A stretch of DNA of 64,000 bases from Theocolax elegans (GCA_026168455.1 CM047429.1:56489027-56553026), one strand, 5' to 3'; positions 13,699 through 26,050 are shown, counted from the stretch's first letter. The notes: generated from the letters alone by a model not told the origin. Numbers and translations: made by a program.

Positions 13699-14758
13699 AT
13701 TAATATATGTATATATCAAACGTATAGTTAACGTAATATAATAATTTAACAAATTTTGTAATGTAAAACGAAGATATATATTTCGGGTATTGTAAAACGC
13801 TATAGAAGTAACTTTAATAATTGGAAATCTCCTAAAGAGAGATGGAAGGGTAAAGGTGGTTAGAGAGGGTGAAAGAGAGAGAATAGGATCTAGAGCTGAT
13901 CTTGTTAGACGGCGATTCAAGTGTAGACAAAGCACGCGAGGCTACACTGCGAACGATTCTCGTTAACACGAGCGGTTTAAGACATTCATTGTCCAGCGGT
14001 ATTTCCTTTATCTCCCTCGGCAGCTCGTATGGATTATATATACACAGATGTAGATATAGATATAAATATATAGTGTCCTTCATCATCGTCTTTGAGTTCC
14101 AGCACCAAGTGAGATGGAGAAAAATAGCAACGACGAAATCTTCGCGTTCCATAAATTATTCGTCCTCAGAATTGCAATTAAGAAGCTCTCGCACTGCAAT
14201 TTTCAAAGATTGTTCGGAATGACAGCACCAGTCTAGATTAACTATGAAAGTCTTTATTTTTATTCCTAATTAAACTATTTCTAAAAGGAATACATCCAGA
14301 ATGAGTTAATTTTATTAAACTAAATTCTCCGTGTCAATTCTGAGCATATTGTATTAATAAATGTATAAATAATTTATGTTAACATATTACGCCGGTTAGT
14401 ACTAATTATTTATTATTAACAATTGTTCATATACATTTGAAAATGTCGACGTTATTTATATTCATTTAGTTTCATGGCTTTTGTCTGTTTTTTACATCTG
14501 TCTATTTTACATTCGTATTAGTAGCTTTTATAAATACCAGTAGATTAATTGATTCAATAAATCGAAGAAATAAACCGATTGTTACAATGAGAACGTGATA
14601 GTATATGCCCAAACCGTTGCTCAAGGAAACCATTAGATCATTGATTGTCAAGCCGAAGCCATATATTTCTTAACTGCGTTGCGATGCACGCTCTCCTACC
14701 CATATACATGGACAGACATACGCAGAAAGTAGACGTGTAAGTATAGGAAAGAGAGAGA

Positions 14759-14811
<53 letters not shown>

Positions 14812-15361
14812 AAAGACAGAAGAAGCTCCACCTCGATACAAACCTAAGTCCACTATAATCGGATAGGTATATACATATACGCGTAGTTGTAGGTGTGTAC
14901 GTATATCTCGAGCAGTCGTTGCGTTCTCTATAGTTTCCCTTCGCGAAACTACTGCTACTAATCATCGACAGGTTTGGGAAACCAAGAGCGCATTCCTGTA
15001 CCTCTTCCTAGACCTGTAGTAAGCTTCCTAGTAGAATGTTATTCCTCGCATCTGGTGCATACGTATAGAGTAAGTGGTGGTACGTCATTTGAGTACAACT
15101 ACTGTATGGGAACTTTGAAATTAACCTAATCCAGTCAAAGTTGGTGTGTGATATATATATATATATATCATTCGTTCGCGCGCGCCTATACCGGCACTGG
15201 GCAGACGCGATTTTACTCGCAGGATATTCCGAAAGGAGCTGACCTTTAGTCAGTGGTTTCGATTGGTTATACGTGTGGCATCGGTGGCTCTTGTGGCTTC
15301 CACCATACGACCTTTTTTGAAAGGGGGTTTATGTGATTTTATACGTATATCTATACATACA
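12779..15361. repeat. 2.58-kb tandem duplication, copy 1
   Basis: The segment starting GGCTGCGTAAAAAGG is repeated directly after itself from 15362. The junction at 15361/15362 (CATACAGG|CTGCG) fuses the end of the unit to its beginning with only about 2 bp of homology. The unit contains the right part of block X, a CpG-richer part (13.83-15.36 kb), a GA microsatellite and a TA tract. Open frames in it are low-complexity or AT-biased. Confidence 0.92.
14749..14802. repeat. (GA)n microsatellite
   Basis: A GA tract of about 54 bp with minor interruptions. It has a shorter counterpart at 17336-17374 in the duplicated copy, so it has changed length since the duplication. Confidence 0.95.
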
Positions 15362-17333
15362 GGCTGCGTAAAAAGGATATAAATATATTAAGTATTAAAT
15401 AGCAAGAAAATAACTTGTAATTGTTAATATATCTTAAGATTCTACATAAATTGAAGAAAATGTAGAATGAAAACGAGTTGATTGGATGTTCTTTTAATAT
15501 TTTTAAATCAAGAAATCCAAATGAAAAGCTCGAAACGAGAAAGCAAGGGTTTAATACGACAAGAACGTAAAAAGGTGTTCTCGGATAAATTCCGTCGAGG
15601 ATTTCTTGATTAATGCTGACATTAAACCGTTTCTAGCACAAGCCTACACGAATGAAATCAGTGAATAAAAGAAAGAGAGTATAAGGGAAAAGGAGTAATC
15701 TAGATTAAGCTTCATTTATATTATCTACGTCGAGACAAATGACTAAATATTAGATACTGCTTTTATTGTGGGCACTCTATATAAAATACGACTATATTTC
15801 AGTTGAATTATCATTGAATTGCTATTAGTACGGTTTAAATAATGAATTTAATCGCGGTGTGCAGAAAATATGTACAGTGTATAAAATTAGGTTAACCAGT
15901 GTATAAATGTACAATGATATAAAACATTGAACCAAGTTAAAATACAGTTAAAACTAATGTATAATATTATTGATTTAACAATGTTATGTAATAAGGAGCA
16001 ACATATAAACGATAGAAAATGTATTTAAAAAAAATTATTTATTAATTTAACTCATACTTTACAGGATAATATTTTAAAAACGTTTTGTAATTTTTTTGTT
16101 CGACTTTTGTAAATCAATGTCTTTAATAATGTATTAATAAGAACGATTTATAACTAGATTAATATAATTTTATGCCCGGAGTATTTAATTAATTCAAATA
16201 TAACTTACAATAAATATACAAGATCATTGAACGTAACTTTAATAAATTACAACAGATTATTAAATATCATTTAGCAATCCGATAATAATTAATATATGTA
16301 TATATCAAACGTATAGTTAACGTAATATAATAATTTAACAAATTTTGTAATGTAAAACGAAGATATATATTTCGGGTATTGTAAAACGCTATAGAAGTAA
16401 CTTTAATAATTGGAAATCTCCTAAAGAGAGATGGAAGGGTAAAGGTGGTTAGAGAGGGTGAAAGAGAGAGAATAGGATCTAGAGCTGATCTTGTTAGACG
16501 GCGATTCAAGTGTAGACAAAGCACGCGAGGCTACACTGCGAACGATTCTCGTTAACACGAGCGGTTTAAGACATTCATTGTCCAGCGGTATTTCCTTTAT
16601 CTCCCTCGGCAGCTCGTATGGATTTATATATACACAGATGTAGATATAGATATAAATATATAGTGTCCTTCATCATCGTCTTTGAGTTCCAGCACCAAGT
16701 GAGATGGAGAAAAATAGCAACGACGAAATCTTCGCGTTCCATAAATTATTCGTCCTCAGAATTGCAATTAAGAGCTCTCGCACTGCAATTTTCAAAGATT
16801 GTTCGGAATGACAGCACCAGTCTAGATTAACTATGAAAGTCTTTATTTTTATTCCTAATTAAACTATTTCTAAAAGGAATACATCCAGAATGAGTTAATT
16901 TTATTAAACTAAATTCTCCGTGTCAATTCTGAGCATATTGTATTAATAAATGTATAAATAATTTATGTTAACATATTACGCCGGTTAGTACTAATTATTT
17001 ATTATTAACAATTGTTCATATACATTTGAAAATGTCGACGTTATTTATATTCATTTAGTTCATGGTTTTTGTCTGTTTTTACATCTCTCTATTTTACATT
17101 CGTATTGGTAGCTTTTATAAATACTAGTAGATTAATTGATCCAATAAATCTAAGAAATAAACCGATTGTTACAATGAGAACGTGATAGTATATGCCCAAA
17201 CCGTTGCTCAAGGAAACCATTAGATCATTGATTGTCAAGCCGAAGCCATATATTTCTTAACTGCGTTGCGATGCACGCTCTCCTACCCATATACATGGAC
17301 AGACATACGCAGAAAGTAGACGTGTAAGTATAG

Positions 17334-17379
<46 letters not shown>

Positions 17380-17918
17380 AGAAGCTCCACCTCGATACAA
17401 ACCTAAGTCCACTATAATCGGATAGGTATATACATATACGCGTAGTTGTAGGTGTGTACGTATATCTCGAGCAGTCGTTGCGTTCTCTATAGTTTCCCTT
17501 CGCGAAACTACTGCTACTAATCATCGACAGGTTTGGGAAACCAAGAGCGCATTCCTGTACCTCTTCCTAGACCTGTAGTAAGCTTCCTAGTAGAATGTTA
17601 TTCCTCGCATCTGGTGCATACGTATAGAGTAAGTGGTGGTACGTCATTTGAGTACAACTACTGTATGGGAACTTTGAAATTAACCTAATCCAGTCAAAGT
17701 TGGTGTGTGTATATATATATATACATTCGTTCGCGCGCGCCTATACCGGCACTGGGCAGACGCGATTTTACTCGCAGGATATTCCGAAAGGAGCTGACCT
17801 TTAGTCAGTGGTTTCGATTGGTTATACGTGTGGCATCGGTGGCTCTTGTGGCTTCCACCATACGACCTTTTTTGAAAGGGGGTTTATGTGATTTTATACG
17901 TATATCTATACATACAGG
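15362..17918. repeat. 2.58-kb tandem duplication, copy 2
   Basis: Near-identical to 12779-15361. It differs in the length of the GA tract (shorter, 17336-17374), the TA tract near 17709, and scattered one-base indels that sit mostly in homopolymers. After 17918 the sequence becomes unique (GTTCTACACGGG). The recent look of the copies fits either a young duplication or a misassembled haplotype. Confidence 0.92.
17336..17374. repeat. (GA)n microsatellite, duplicated copy
   Basis: Counterpart of the GA tract in the other copy of the tandem duplication, shorter by roughly 15 bp. Confidence 0.95.
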
Positions 17919-18592
17919 TTCTACACGGGATCAACTTTGGTTTGTAACAGATTGTTCTACGTGAAACTACATTCTACATATCATCAAATTACGACATCTC
18001 TATCGCCCTTGCAATTTATTTAATCTGGTATATATAGTTAATTGAATTGCCAAACTATAATGTTATCGAGTGAATTTACTTCACTTCTTTTCATCGAAGT
18101 TCGATTACGTACGATTGAAGTGTAGATAATTTAAAATATGAAAGATTCCCGTTATTTCTACGAATACTGTAAATTTTGTAATAATAAGAATTTTTATAAG
18201 AATGTGGAAGGAAGTGCTGAGTTAGAAAAGCTTAGTCACATCTGTAGATATTACTTTATATCAATCGTAAATTTGTAACTCTCTAAAAATTGGTGCCTTC
18301 GGGCAAGTACGAAAAGCGAACGTAAGAAATAATGTGAATTGAACTACATTCTAGATCGATTTTAAGATCAATAATTTTTTATTAAAATTTATTTCATTTT
18401 CGGTAAGATATATACACTCTTAGTTAAATATTTAATACTATCGCGGAGTGTCAATCAATTAAAATTATATTTATTTATATCTTTGTATAAATGTTAATGA
18501 AACAAGAGTGTGCAAGTACAACATGTCCATCAAGCTAAAATATAACATTCTAAAAATATAAATTTACTTAAAAGAGGACAGGCCAGTGTTAA
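17919..18592. other. AT-rich stretch with no recognised feature
   Basis: Unique AT-rich sequence. An acceptor-like CATACAG precedes 17919, but no coding frame follows. Confidence 0.5.
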
Positions 18593-19201
18593 GCAGGTAA
18601 AAAAATTTGTAGGTTTGTGGACTACAAAATTTAATTGAGATATTATATATTTCTAGTATTTTGGAACATAAAAATAATACTTAAAAAAGTCAGCATTTTA
18701 AGCCGAATCAGACCTAGAATTTCTTATTTTTACTTTAGCTATGCGTACTTTACTTTATTATCTATTTTACCCATTGTCGTGCACTCTATCTCCAAACCAG
18801 ATCATCGAATTCATTTTCAAGCTAATTAAATTACTTAACGTCTGAAAGAAACAGAATATCAAAAACATCAACACGAAAAAATTGGACTCCAGAGATATGT
18901 CAAAAATTTGAAAATTTTCATAAAAATCAGCTATTTTGGAACTATTTCTTTTTTGTGTTGTCATTTTTGAAATTCATCCCAATACATCCCAATCCGATGA
19001 TCTGGTCTGGAGATAGAGTGCAACAATAGGTAAAATAGGTAGTAAAGTAAAGTAGAGATAACTAAAGTAAAAATGAAAATTTTTAGGTCTAATCCAACTT
19101 CAAATGCTGACTTTTGTAAGTCTTTTTATTTCCCAAAATACTAGAAATGTATAATATTTCAATTCAATTTGTAGTCCAAAAACCTACAAATTTTTTGCCA
19201 C
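18593..19201. mobile_element. Diverged foldback (long inverted repeat) element
   Basis: The left arm (about 18593-18812) is matched as a reverse complement by the right arm (about 18990-19201). Shared landmarks are AAATTTGTAGG near the outer ends and GCACTCTATCTCCA near the inner ends. The arms differ by many substitutions and small indels, so the element is old. No transposase is present; this is the structure of a foldback MITE. Target duplication was not resolved. Confidence 0.75.
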
Positions 19202-19968
19202 ATTATTACGTTGTCAGCTGATATACGTTAAATAAATTTTAGAAATTATTAAATTGTATTCATTAAGAAGTTTCATTTGCAATTAACTAGATTGTTTATT
19301 TTAATTGGTTGTAAAAGTATCTTAATACAGACTTAACTTTAGACAATGACATTTTATTATTATGGTGTAATAAGACGAATTTAATCGTAATGGAACTCTA
19401 AGACGACAGTGAGATAAATGAAGATTTTAATACCTTGCAAACGATGAAGTAAAGATATCTTTATAAGTATTGTAAGTCTATAATTTGAAATAGTATTTAA
19501 ACTATCTATTAATTCCTTGGTCGCTGACGCTTCCTCGATGGTTATTATATGTTTATTTTATATCATTATTTTAATATTTTTCTATGTTCTTGTATGTTTT
19601 TATTTATACTTAAAATATATGTTTGCGATTAAGTCGCATATCATTGCTATTACTAATAATTTTATAGAGCCCCAAATACCACTCTCGGTAACGCTCACTC
19701 GCTTGGATTTTGATGGTGTTCATATTAAATCTGTAAATTCATAATAAGAAAATTTAGTTTATTTAATTATTTAGAATTTAATATTATATTAATTATAATG
19801 TAAAATGTCTAAAGTACTCATAATACCTTTCTCGAATACCGAAAATTCGAAAATAAATATTCGACAAATATTTTTTTCAAATACTTTTTAAAAATGTTTC
19901 TATCTACTGGTAGGTTACCGACCGAGCCAAAAACGATAATTATTCCATTTATTTATAAAAATAAGCAA
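19202..19968. other. AT-rich stretch with no recognised feature
   Basis: Contains a plus-strand hydrophobic open frame (19517-19744) typical of T-rich DNA; no domain recognised. Confidence 0.45.
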
Positions 19969-20453
19969 TTTAGACGAATTATTACATGTAAGTTCCTATC
20001 AAAACGTTAACTTAAACTTCCAGAACAGAAAAACGATTTCGTGGGAATTTTTGTAGGTTATCTTTACGAATCATATATTGGTTTCGATTCATATCGATTT
20101 TAAGTAGTGCTTTACCAGTACCTAACCAGCGACACTGTCCAGTTGATCTTAGCTAGTTTTTTTTTATTTTAACGTCGCTCTTTTTATGCTCCCAAATCGG
20201 TGCTAATCAGCGACGGAGGTCATACGATGTCTTGGTGAAGAAAGCACTTGTTGAAAATAAATTACATAAAATTTTAACGAAAATTTAGTATTAAAATTTG
20301 ATAGACTTTTTAGGCAAATATTTTGTCTAATTCTTATTTTTTCCATAACTTTTGTCTTAATTGAGATATTTGAGCTTCTTTTTTTAAAACCATGTCTACT
20401 TCATCTCAACTATTTAATGTATTTGAGTTTGAGCAACTACGTCTATTTCTTTC
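19969..20453. repeat. 485-bp direct repeat, copy 1
   Basis: Reads the same as 20984-21468 over 485 bp with no difference that I could see, offset by exactly 1,015 bp. It contains a CAGCGAC-bearing, slightly GC-richer core. No coding frame spans the unit. Confidence 0.9.
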
Positions 20454-20983
20454 CGAGTTATTGGTGATTCAGCTTAAACATATTTTTTGTTTCATGATTT
20501 TTCGATTACTGTGTATAACTTTTGTCAAAGAGTCTATGAGATTGAATTTCATAGGAATTCTTTCAAATTTGGGTATTAGAAAACAGCTCTCAAAGTTGCA
20601 ACAAAATCTTTTTCCCGGAAGGTGGAACCCCTCTTTGTTAGTAGAATGACTTATTAATTAAGGGGACAAGCCTGAGTTAAAATTGAAAAAAAGATATTCA
20701 ATTTTAGCAATTAATACCCTAGTAGAAATGTAACGTTTTTTAAGCCAAAAAATTGTCAAGTGTCTAAAATACCCTGGTAGAAATGTTCAGCAGTTTTTGG
20801 CTAGTCCATAGCGAGTGAAAGAGAAACTGGGCAGTGAGTTGAGCAGTGAATGGCTAGTCGACGTGTTATTTTCGTCAGATTTTTAGCATTCACTAGCTAA
20901 GAACTAGCCATCAACTTATAATTGGAAAAAATATATAATTACAGGTTTATATCGTTTAAAATAATATAAATATATAAAAAAAG
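20454..20983. other. Sequence between the two 485-bp repeats
   Basis: Holds two related pieces reading TACCCTAGTAGAAATG and TACCCTGGTAGAAATG about 70 bp apart, and several GGCTAGT/ACTAGCC inverted pairs near 20795-20910. A TTAAGGGG string near 20658 recalls the tips of the TTAA elements further right, but the match ends there. Probably transposon debris. Confidence 0.4.
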
Positions 20984-21468
20984 TTTAGACGAATTATTAC
21001 ATGTAAGTTCCTATCAAAACGTTAACTTAAACTTCCAGAACAGAAAAACGATTTCGTGGGAATTTTTGTAGGTTATCTTTACGAATCATATATTGGTTTC
21101 GATTCATATCGATTTTAAGTAGTGCTTTACCAGTACCTAACCAGCGACACTGTCCAGTTGATCTTAGCTAGTTTTTTTTTATTTTAACGTCGCTCTTTTT
21201 ATGCTCCCAAATCGGTGCTAATCAGCGACGGAGGTCATACGATGTCTTGGTGAAGAAAGCACTTGTTGAAAATAAATTACATAAAATTTTAACGAAAATT
21301 TAGTATTAAAATTTGATAGACTTTTTAGGCAAATATTTTGTCTAATTCTTATTTTTTCCATAACTTTTGTCTTAATTGAGATATTTGAGCTTCTTTTTTT
21401 AAAACCATGTCTACTTCATCTCAACTATTTAATGTATTTGAGTTTGAGCAACTACGTCTATTTCTTTC
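20984..21468. repeat. 485-bp direct repeat, copy 2
   Basis: Second copy of the block at 19969-20453. Apparent identity points to a recent duplication, gene conversion or assembly duplication. Confidence 0.9.
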
Positions 21469-21658
21469 AATGGCTAAAATTAGATTTTTATTTAACCTTC
21501 ACATGGTGCGTTTTACTAGGGTAATTTTTTTTATAACAATTGAAAACATTCCTCAATTTTTTTAACAAATTATATTATTATTAACTTTTATTTAAAATTT
21601 TTTGGTTAATTTATATGTCACATATAAGTATTTTAATTAATTATGAGACTCCGTACTC

Positions 21659-21992
21659 TGATTTTTTTCCATAATGGACTTACCGCAAGATATCTCAGGA
21701 ACCATTGCATCGAATGGGCTGAAATTTTAAATGTTTTTAATCCACTTGAGTGGAACAGTCTGAGTTAAAATTGTACTAAAAAAATTATTCTTATCAAATT
21801 ATTTTAAAAATTCAAAAATTGTGCAAAAAACAGCTAAATCATTTTTTTAAATAAATATTTAGACTTTTATTGAAATTCTGTTCCATTCAAGTGGATTAAA
21901 ATCATATTTAAAAGTTACTGTTAAAATTTCAGCTCATTCGATGAAATGGTTACTGAGATATCCTGCGGCAAGTCTATTATGGAAAAAAATCA
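21659..21992. mobile_element. Short diverged foldback element
   Basis: Left arm 21659-21758 and right arm 21888-21992 are imperfect reverse complements. Shared landmarks are CCATAATGGACTT at the outside and TTAATCCACTTGA at the inside, with a spacer of about 130 bp. No coding capacity; likely a MITE remnant. Confidence 0.7.
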
Positions 21993-22259
21993 AAATATGA
22001 TAATTTTTATTTCTTCAACTTTTTGTAAAGTTAAACTTATATGAGTAAAAGAATACAATTTATTTATAGTATTACTGTAAAAAAATATTAAATCCGAAAA
22101 GTCAAAAAAAAATATATTTTTTTAAATGAGCAAATAATAGGGTTGTCAAAATTTGCACGAAAAATAAAACTTAAATTGTACATGAACATTCACAAAAGTC
22201 TTTTATAAATTATTAACAAAGGAAATAACTAAAAAAAGAATGTATTACAAATTATTAAT

Positions 22260-22930
22260 TTATTTTATTTGAGGTCTGTGATGGCTTGCCAACTGATACC
22301 ACTAATGGGGATGTATTTTTTTTTCAAAGACATCGTATGACTTGTATCGTTCATTAACACCAACTTGTATCAGCTCAAAGAATCGACGTAAATATAAATA
22401 TAAAAAAGAATTATGTCATTTGTCCAAGTTATTTACGTGATCTCAAGAATATCGGGGCATCATCTACCGAAAAATTCAATTTTATCTCCTTTACTGTCCA
22501 TGTATCAAGATGACGAGATCAAGAAGTCACCATCTGCAAAGAAGTGCAGCTGATAATTTCAATACCTAGATCTTCAATGTGGCACAGAGATGTTATGTCG
22601 TTAATGGGAGATGGGTTATACATAGTCTAAAAAGGTTTTGTGGGACGCCGAAATGAGGTGCTACATATAAAAAAATAATCACTTCCTGTAGACGATGTCT
22701 AGGTGCCAGGATGATCTCCAGGTTGACGTGACACGACCTCCATCGAAGTTGAACAGATACTTATACGATGTAGAGATCTTTAACGTGACCTAGGGATGTT
22801 ATGTCATTAAAGAAAAATATGTAGTTAAAGCCTGAAAAAGATTTTACGGGACACACTGGACAATAGGTTCTTAGAAGGAGAACTACTGGAGGAGTTCTAC
22901 TCTCCGGGTCACGGATTTCGTTGCGACTCT
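22260..22930. repeat. Two diverged copies of a ~210-bp sequence, origin unknown
   Basis: Pieces near 22570-22645 and 22775-22853 align (landmarks GATGTTATGTC and GGGACGC/GGGACAC), about 208 bp apart. The stretch is GC-richer than its flanks and has stops in all frames. It may be the remains of a transposon, but I do not recognise it. Confidence 0.4.
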
Positions 22931-23200
22931 GATGGGAACTGATTTCTGCTACAAAAATATGAAAGAATTTATATGTAATTTAATCTCATAGGCTGTTTGA
23001 AGAAAATTATACGCAGCAAATGAAAAATTGTGATAAAAATATTTTTCTGTTTAATTACCGATACCTCGGGAACAATTCGAGAACAATTAATTGTTAAAAT
23101 AATATTTTATTTATATAATAATTAATTAAATAAAAGTTAGAACATACACATGTACATATGTATAGATTAGCTTTAGCTAAGAAAATATACAAACGATTAA

Positions 23201-23596
23201 ATAGCCTATATAGTTATATTGCTTTACGAAATAATTCATTGGAAAATACAGTGTAAACGCCAAACATTGTATTACTCATACGCAATATTACAAATATTGG
23301 AATTTGAGCTTTTAAGTGAAACCATTCAAACCATAATTTATACCTGTGGTAAACCGTATAATAGAAATTTTGATTACAAAATTTTGGAAAGGATGGCACA
23401 ATGTTATTTGAAATGCAATTGTATATACATAAACCTATCACAACAATTACAAAACATACCTATTTTCCCTTTTACAATTGAAATAAACACGGCTTCTGTA
23501 TTAAATTTTAATTATAAAGAAATATCACATTTCATATGTACACAGAAATATTTGCACATTTATTTTGTAAAAGCTCAAGTAAAAATTTTAATTTGA
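23201..23596 (+). CDS. Unrecognised 125-residue open frame
   Basis: A stop-free frame runs from 23201 to a stop at 23596, long for DNA this AT-rich. There is no ATG near its left end and no recognisable domain. Residues are Ile, Tyr, Lys and Asn rich, as expected from base composition. It could be an exon, a transposon fragment or chance. It lies about 400 bp upstream of the Penelope-like element on the same strand, with no visible link. Confidence 0.15.
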   Translation: MAYIVILLYEIIHWKIQCKRQTLYYSYAILQILEFELLSETIQTIIYTCGKPYNRNFDYKILERMAQCYLKCNCIYINLSQQLQNIPIFPFTIEINTASVLNFNYKEISHFICTQKYLHIYFVKAQVKILI

Positions 23597-23987
23597 CTAT
23601 ACTATTCAATAAAATTGTAATTTGTGTAATTATTGTTTGTGTCAATGTAGAAATTTTAATATTGAAATAGTAAAATGTTGACGCGTTTTATACAATTTTT
23701 TTATAATAACTTTATCACCCCATATACCCTTCTTTGAAAAGTTTTTACAGGTCACTCGTACCACCTATGTGTGGGGGAGTATATTCACTTTCCTTCATCC
23801 CCTCCCGATTTTTTCCCCACTGCTTTTTGCCCGAGGTTATACCCGTGGGAGGAAGGGAAAACCTATAAGTATAGGGAAACCTTCTCCAAAACGGCCAGTG
23901 TATTGAAACATTCTGTTTGGGTGTTTAGATCACACTGCGTAGGCCTAAACATCGAAACCGAATATCACCGCGCCTCCCACTCGCGTT

Positions 23988-25342
23988 GTGGAGTGTGGAA
24001 AATTATCTAACCGATCCAAAGGAAACACTACCGTTATTATGAATAGGAAAGAATATATTGACAAAATGGAATTATTACTATCAGATAACAATTCATACCA
24101 AACTATACAAAAAAATCCATTAAAATCTCTACAAAAATGCTCTTATAATTTCCTCAAAAAATGGAATGATAACGGATTCTTAGATAAAAAATACAATTCT
24201 ACTCGTTTAACACAAACTAACACTTCACTGCCAAAATGTTACGGTTTGCCAAAAATACATAAAGAAAATGTACCTTTGAGACCAATAGTATCTACAATAG
24301 GATCACCAACTGAATTTTTATCCAAACAGTTATATAAAATCCTTTCTAACTGCATATCGAAACCGAAATCATATATAAAAAATAGCATTGAATTTATACA
24401 TAAAATTAAAGACATAAATATACCGAGCGAATATTCTCTTGTTAGCCTAGACGCTCAATCTTTGTTTACAAACATAATTGTTCATTAATAAGAAAAAGCA
24501 TAGAAAGAAGGTGTAGTCAAATTATACAAAAGACAGAAATACCAATAAGAGAAATAATAAATGCATCTGAATACCTAATTAACAATACATATTTTCAATT
24601 TAACAATAAATACTTTAAACAAACAGATGGCACACCTATGGGCGCAGCAACATCAGGTTAATTCGCTGATATAGTTATGGAAGATCTAGAGACTGAATGT
24701 TTAAACAAATTAAGTTTTAAACCCATTTTTTATTATAGATATGTAGACGACATAATAACATGCATTCCTACAGATAAAATTAATGAAATGTTACACATTT
24801 TCAACTCCTACGACCCAAAACTAAAATTCGCCTATGAAATTGAACAGAACAATAAAATCAGCTTTTTAGATACATTACTAATAAAAAACGACAATAAAAT
24901 TATAACAGACTGGTATACAAAACCCACCTTCTCGGCACGGTTTTTAAATTTCAACTCAGCTCATCCAATTTCACAAAAGATTGCGATGGTTTACAACTTA
25001 GTAGATAGAGCAACTAAACTTTCAGATAAAAATTACCACAAACAAAACATCAATAAAATAAAAGAGTATTTAATAAAAAATAGCTATCCAAAAAAATTTA
25101 TAAATAGATACGTTAAAAAACGACTTGCAGTGTTAAATCAACAGACAACTAACCACTATAGAAATGAAAACAATAACTACAAAACAACAATAACACTACC
25201 TTACTTAAATGGTTTTTATGAAAAAGTATCATCAGAATTTAAAAAACACGGAATAAAAACAATTCCAATTATTGAAAACAAATTAAGTAATATCATAATT
25301 AAAGGAAAAGATAAAACTGATAGAAAAACTCAAATAACATAG
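23988..25342 (+). pseudogene. Penelope-type reverse transcriptase, broken
   Basis: The first open piece (23988-24488) holds KGNTTVIMN, GLPKIHKENVPLRPIVS and SLVSLDAQSLFTN, the fingers and first catalytic-Asp motifs of Penelope RTs. A one-base slip near 24485 moves the frame. The next piece carries GTPMGAATSG and ends at a TAA at 24659-24661. The frame continues as ADIVMEDLE and reaches the catalytic YVDD at 24740-24751, then the thumb region, stopping at 25342. The catalytic residues survive, but the protein cannot be made as one chain, so the copy is inactive as assembled. Confidence 0.85.
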
Positions 25343-25352
25343 TATATAATTA

Positions 25353-25635
25353 AATTGCAACAATTGTGATGCTTCGTATGTAGGACAAACAAAAAAACAA
25401 ATAATTACCCGAATAAATGAACATAAAACTAACAAAATTCTATGATCTTTCAACACGTACAAAATAATCAACACGATTTTGATTGGCAAAATTTAAGATT
25501 TTAGATAAAGAACCGAATTACGGAAAAAGAATTGCATCTGAAATGGTACACATAAATTTACAAAAACATTCAATAAACAAACAAGAAGACTCAATTAAAT
25601 TAAATAAACAGTATTCGCAATTATATATAGAATGA
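25353..25635 (+). pseudogene. GIY-YIG endonuclease remnant of the Penelope-like element
   Basis: One frame away from the RT end, codons from 25353 read NCNNCDASYVGQTKKQ and then TRINEHKTN before a stop. This is the CxxC plus SYVGQT signature typical of the Penelope GIY-YIG domain. After another slip the sequence reads GKRIASEMVHI and ends near 25635 in a normal-looking C-terminus. The endonuclease normally opens the target for priming; here it is split by frameshifts. Confidence 0.75.
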
Positions 25636-25998
25636 AAAGCCTTTAAATTTAAATTTATCTGAAATCAAACGTACTGTACACAACCTTGATCATGCGTCAT
25701 CAATAGAAAAAATATAAACACAAACTTACTAATTATCCCTATATAAGAAAGCACGAATCTGGTATTGTTTCATATACAGCAGATATTTTCGTCGTGTATA
25801 CATCTGTTTGACGTTTCCTCGTGTTTAGAATGAGGAAAAAGAAGCGAAAATTTAAATCGACTTGCGGCGAAATAATATTGTAAACATTGTACGATATTGA
25901 TATTAGAAGGTATATATTTTTTAATTTTTTTCATTTACGTTCCCGGTTTACATTATATTCTGAGATGTACTAATCGAAATTAATAAATTTTATACAGT

Positions 25999-26027
25999 CT
26001 GAAGAGGGTAGCATTGTCTACCGAAAC
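25999..26027 (+). ncRNA. Hammerhead ribozyme-like core in the Penelope terminal repeat
   Basis: CTGAAGA at 25999-26005 fits the invariant CUGANGA box, and CGAAAC at 26022-26027 fits the GAAA box. Between them GTAG and CTAC can pair as stem II around a CATTGT loop, with one bulged G. Penelope-like elements are known to carry such motifs in their terminal repeats. Flanking stems were not resolved, so activity is uncertain. Confidence 0.5.
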
Positions 26028-26050
26028 GTTACGAAGAAAAGAAAAATGTG

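Larger units (their letters stand above)
23988..26050 (+). mobile_element. Penelope-like retroelement, 5'-truncated and broken
   Basis: Penelope-like elements encode a reverse transcriptase fused to a GIY-YIG endonuclease and are flanked by repeats that often carry hammerhead ribozymes (family knowledge). Here the RT core, a GIY-YIG remnant and a hammerhead-like core occur in that order. The N-terminal part of the protein is missing, and the frame is broken by at least two frameshifts and one stop. The 5' edge near 23990 is set where recognisable RT protein begins. The GC-richer DNA at 23760-23990 could belong to the element but was not identified. Confidence 0.85.

Noticed and set aside
17900..17960. 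Splice acceptor at the end of the tandem duplication (CATACAG|GTTCTAC)
   Set aside because: Weak pyrimidine tract and no open frame after it; the boundary is explained by the duplication junction.
20650..20680. Another TTAA-GGGG element tip
   Set aside because: Only TTAAGGGG matches; the following bases do not continue the GGGGATG tip and no partner tip is nearby.
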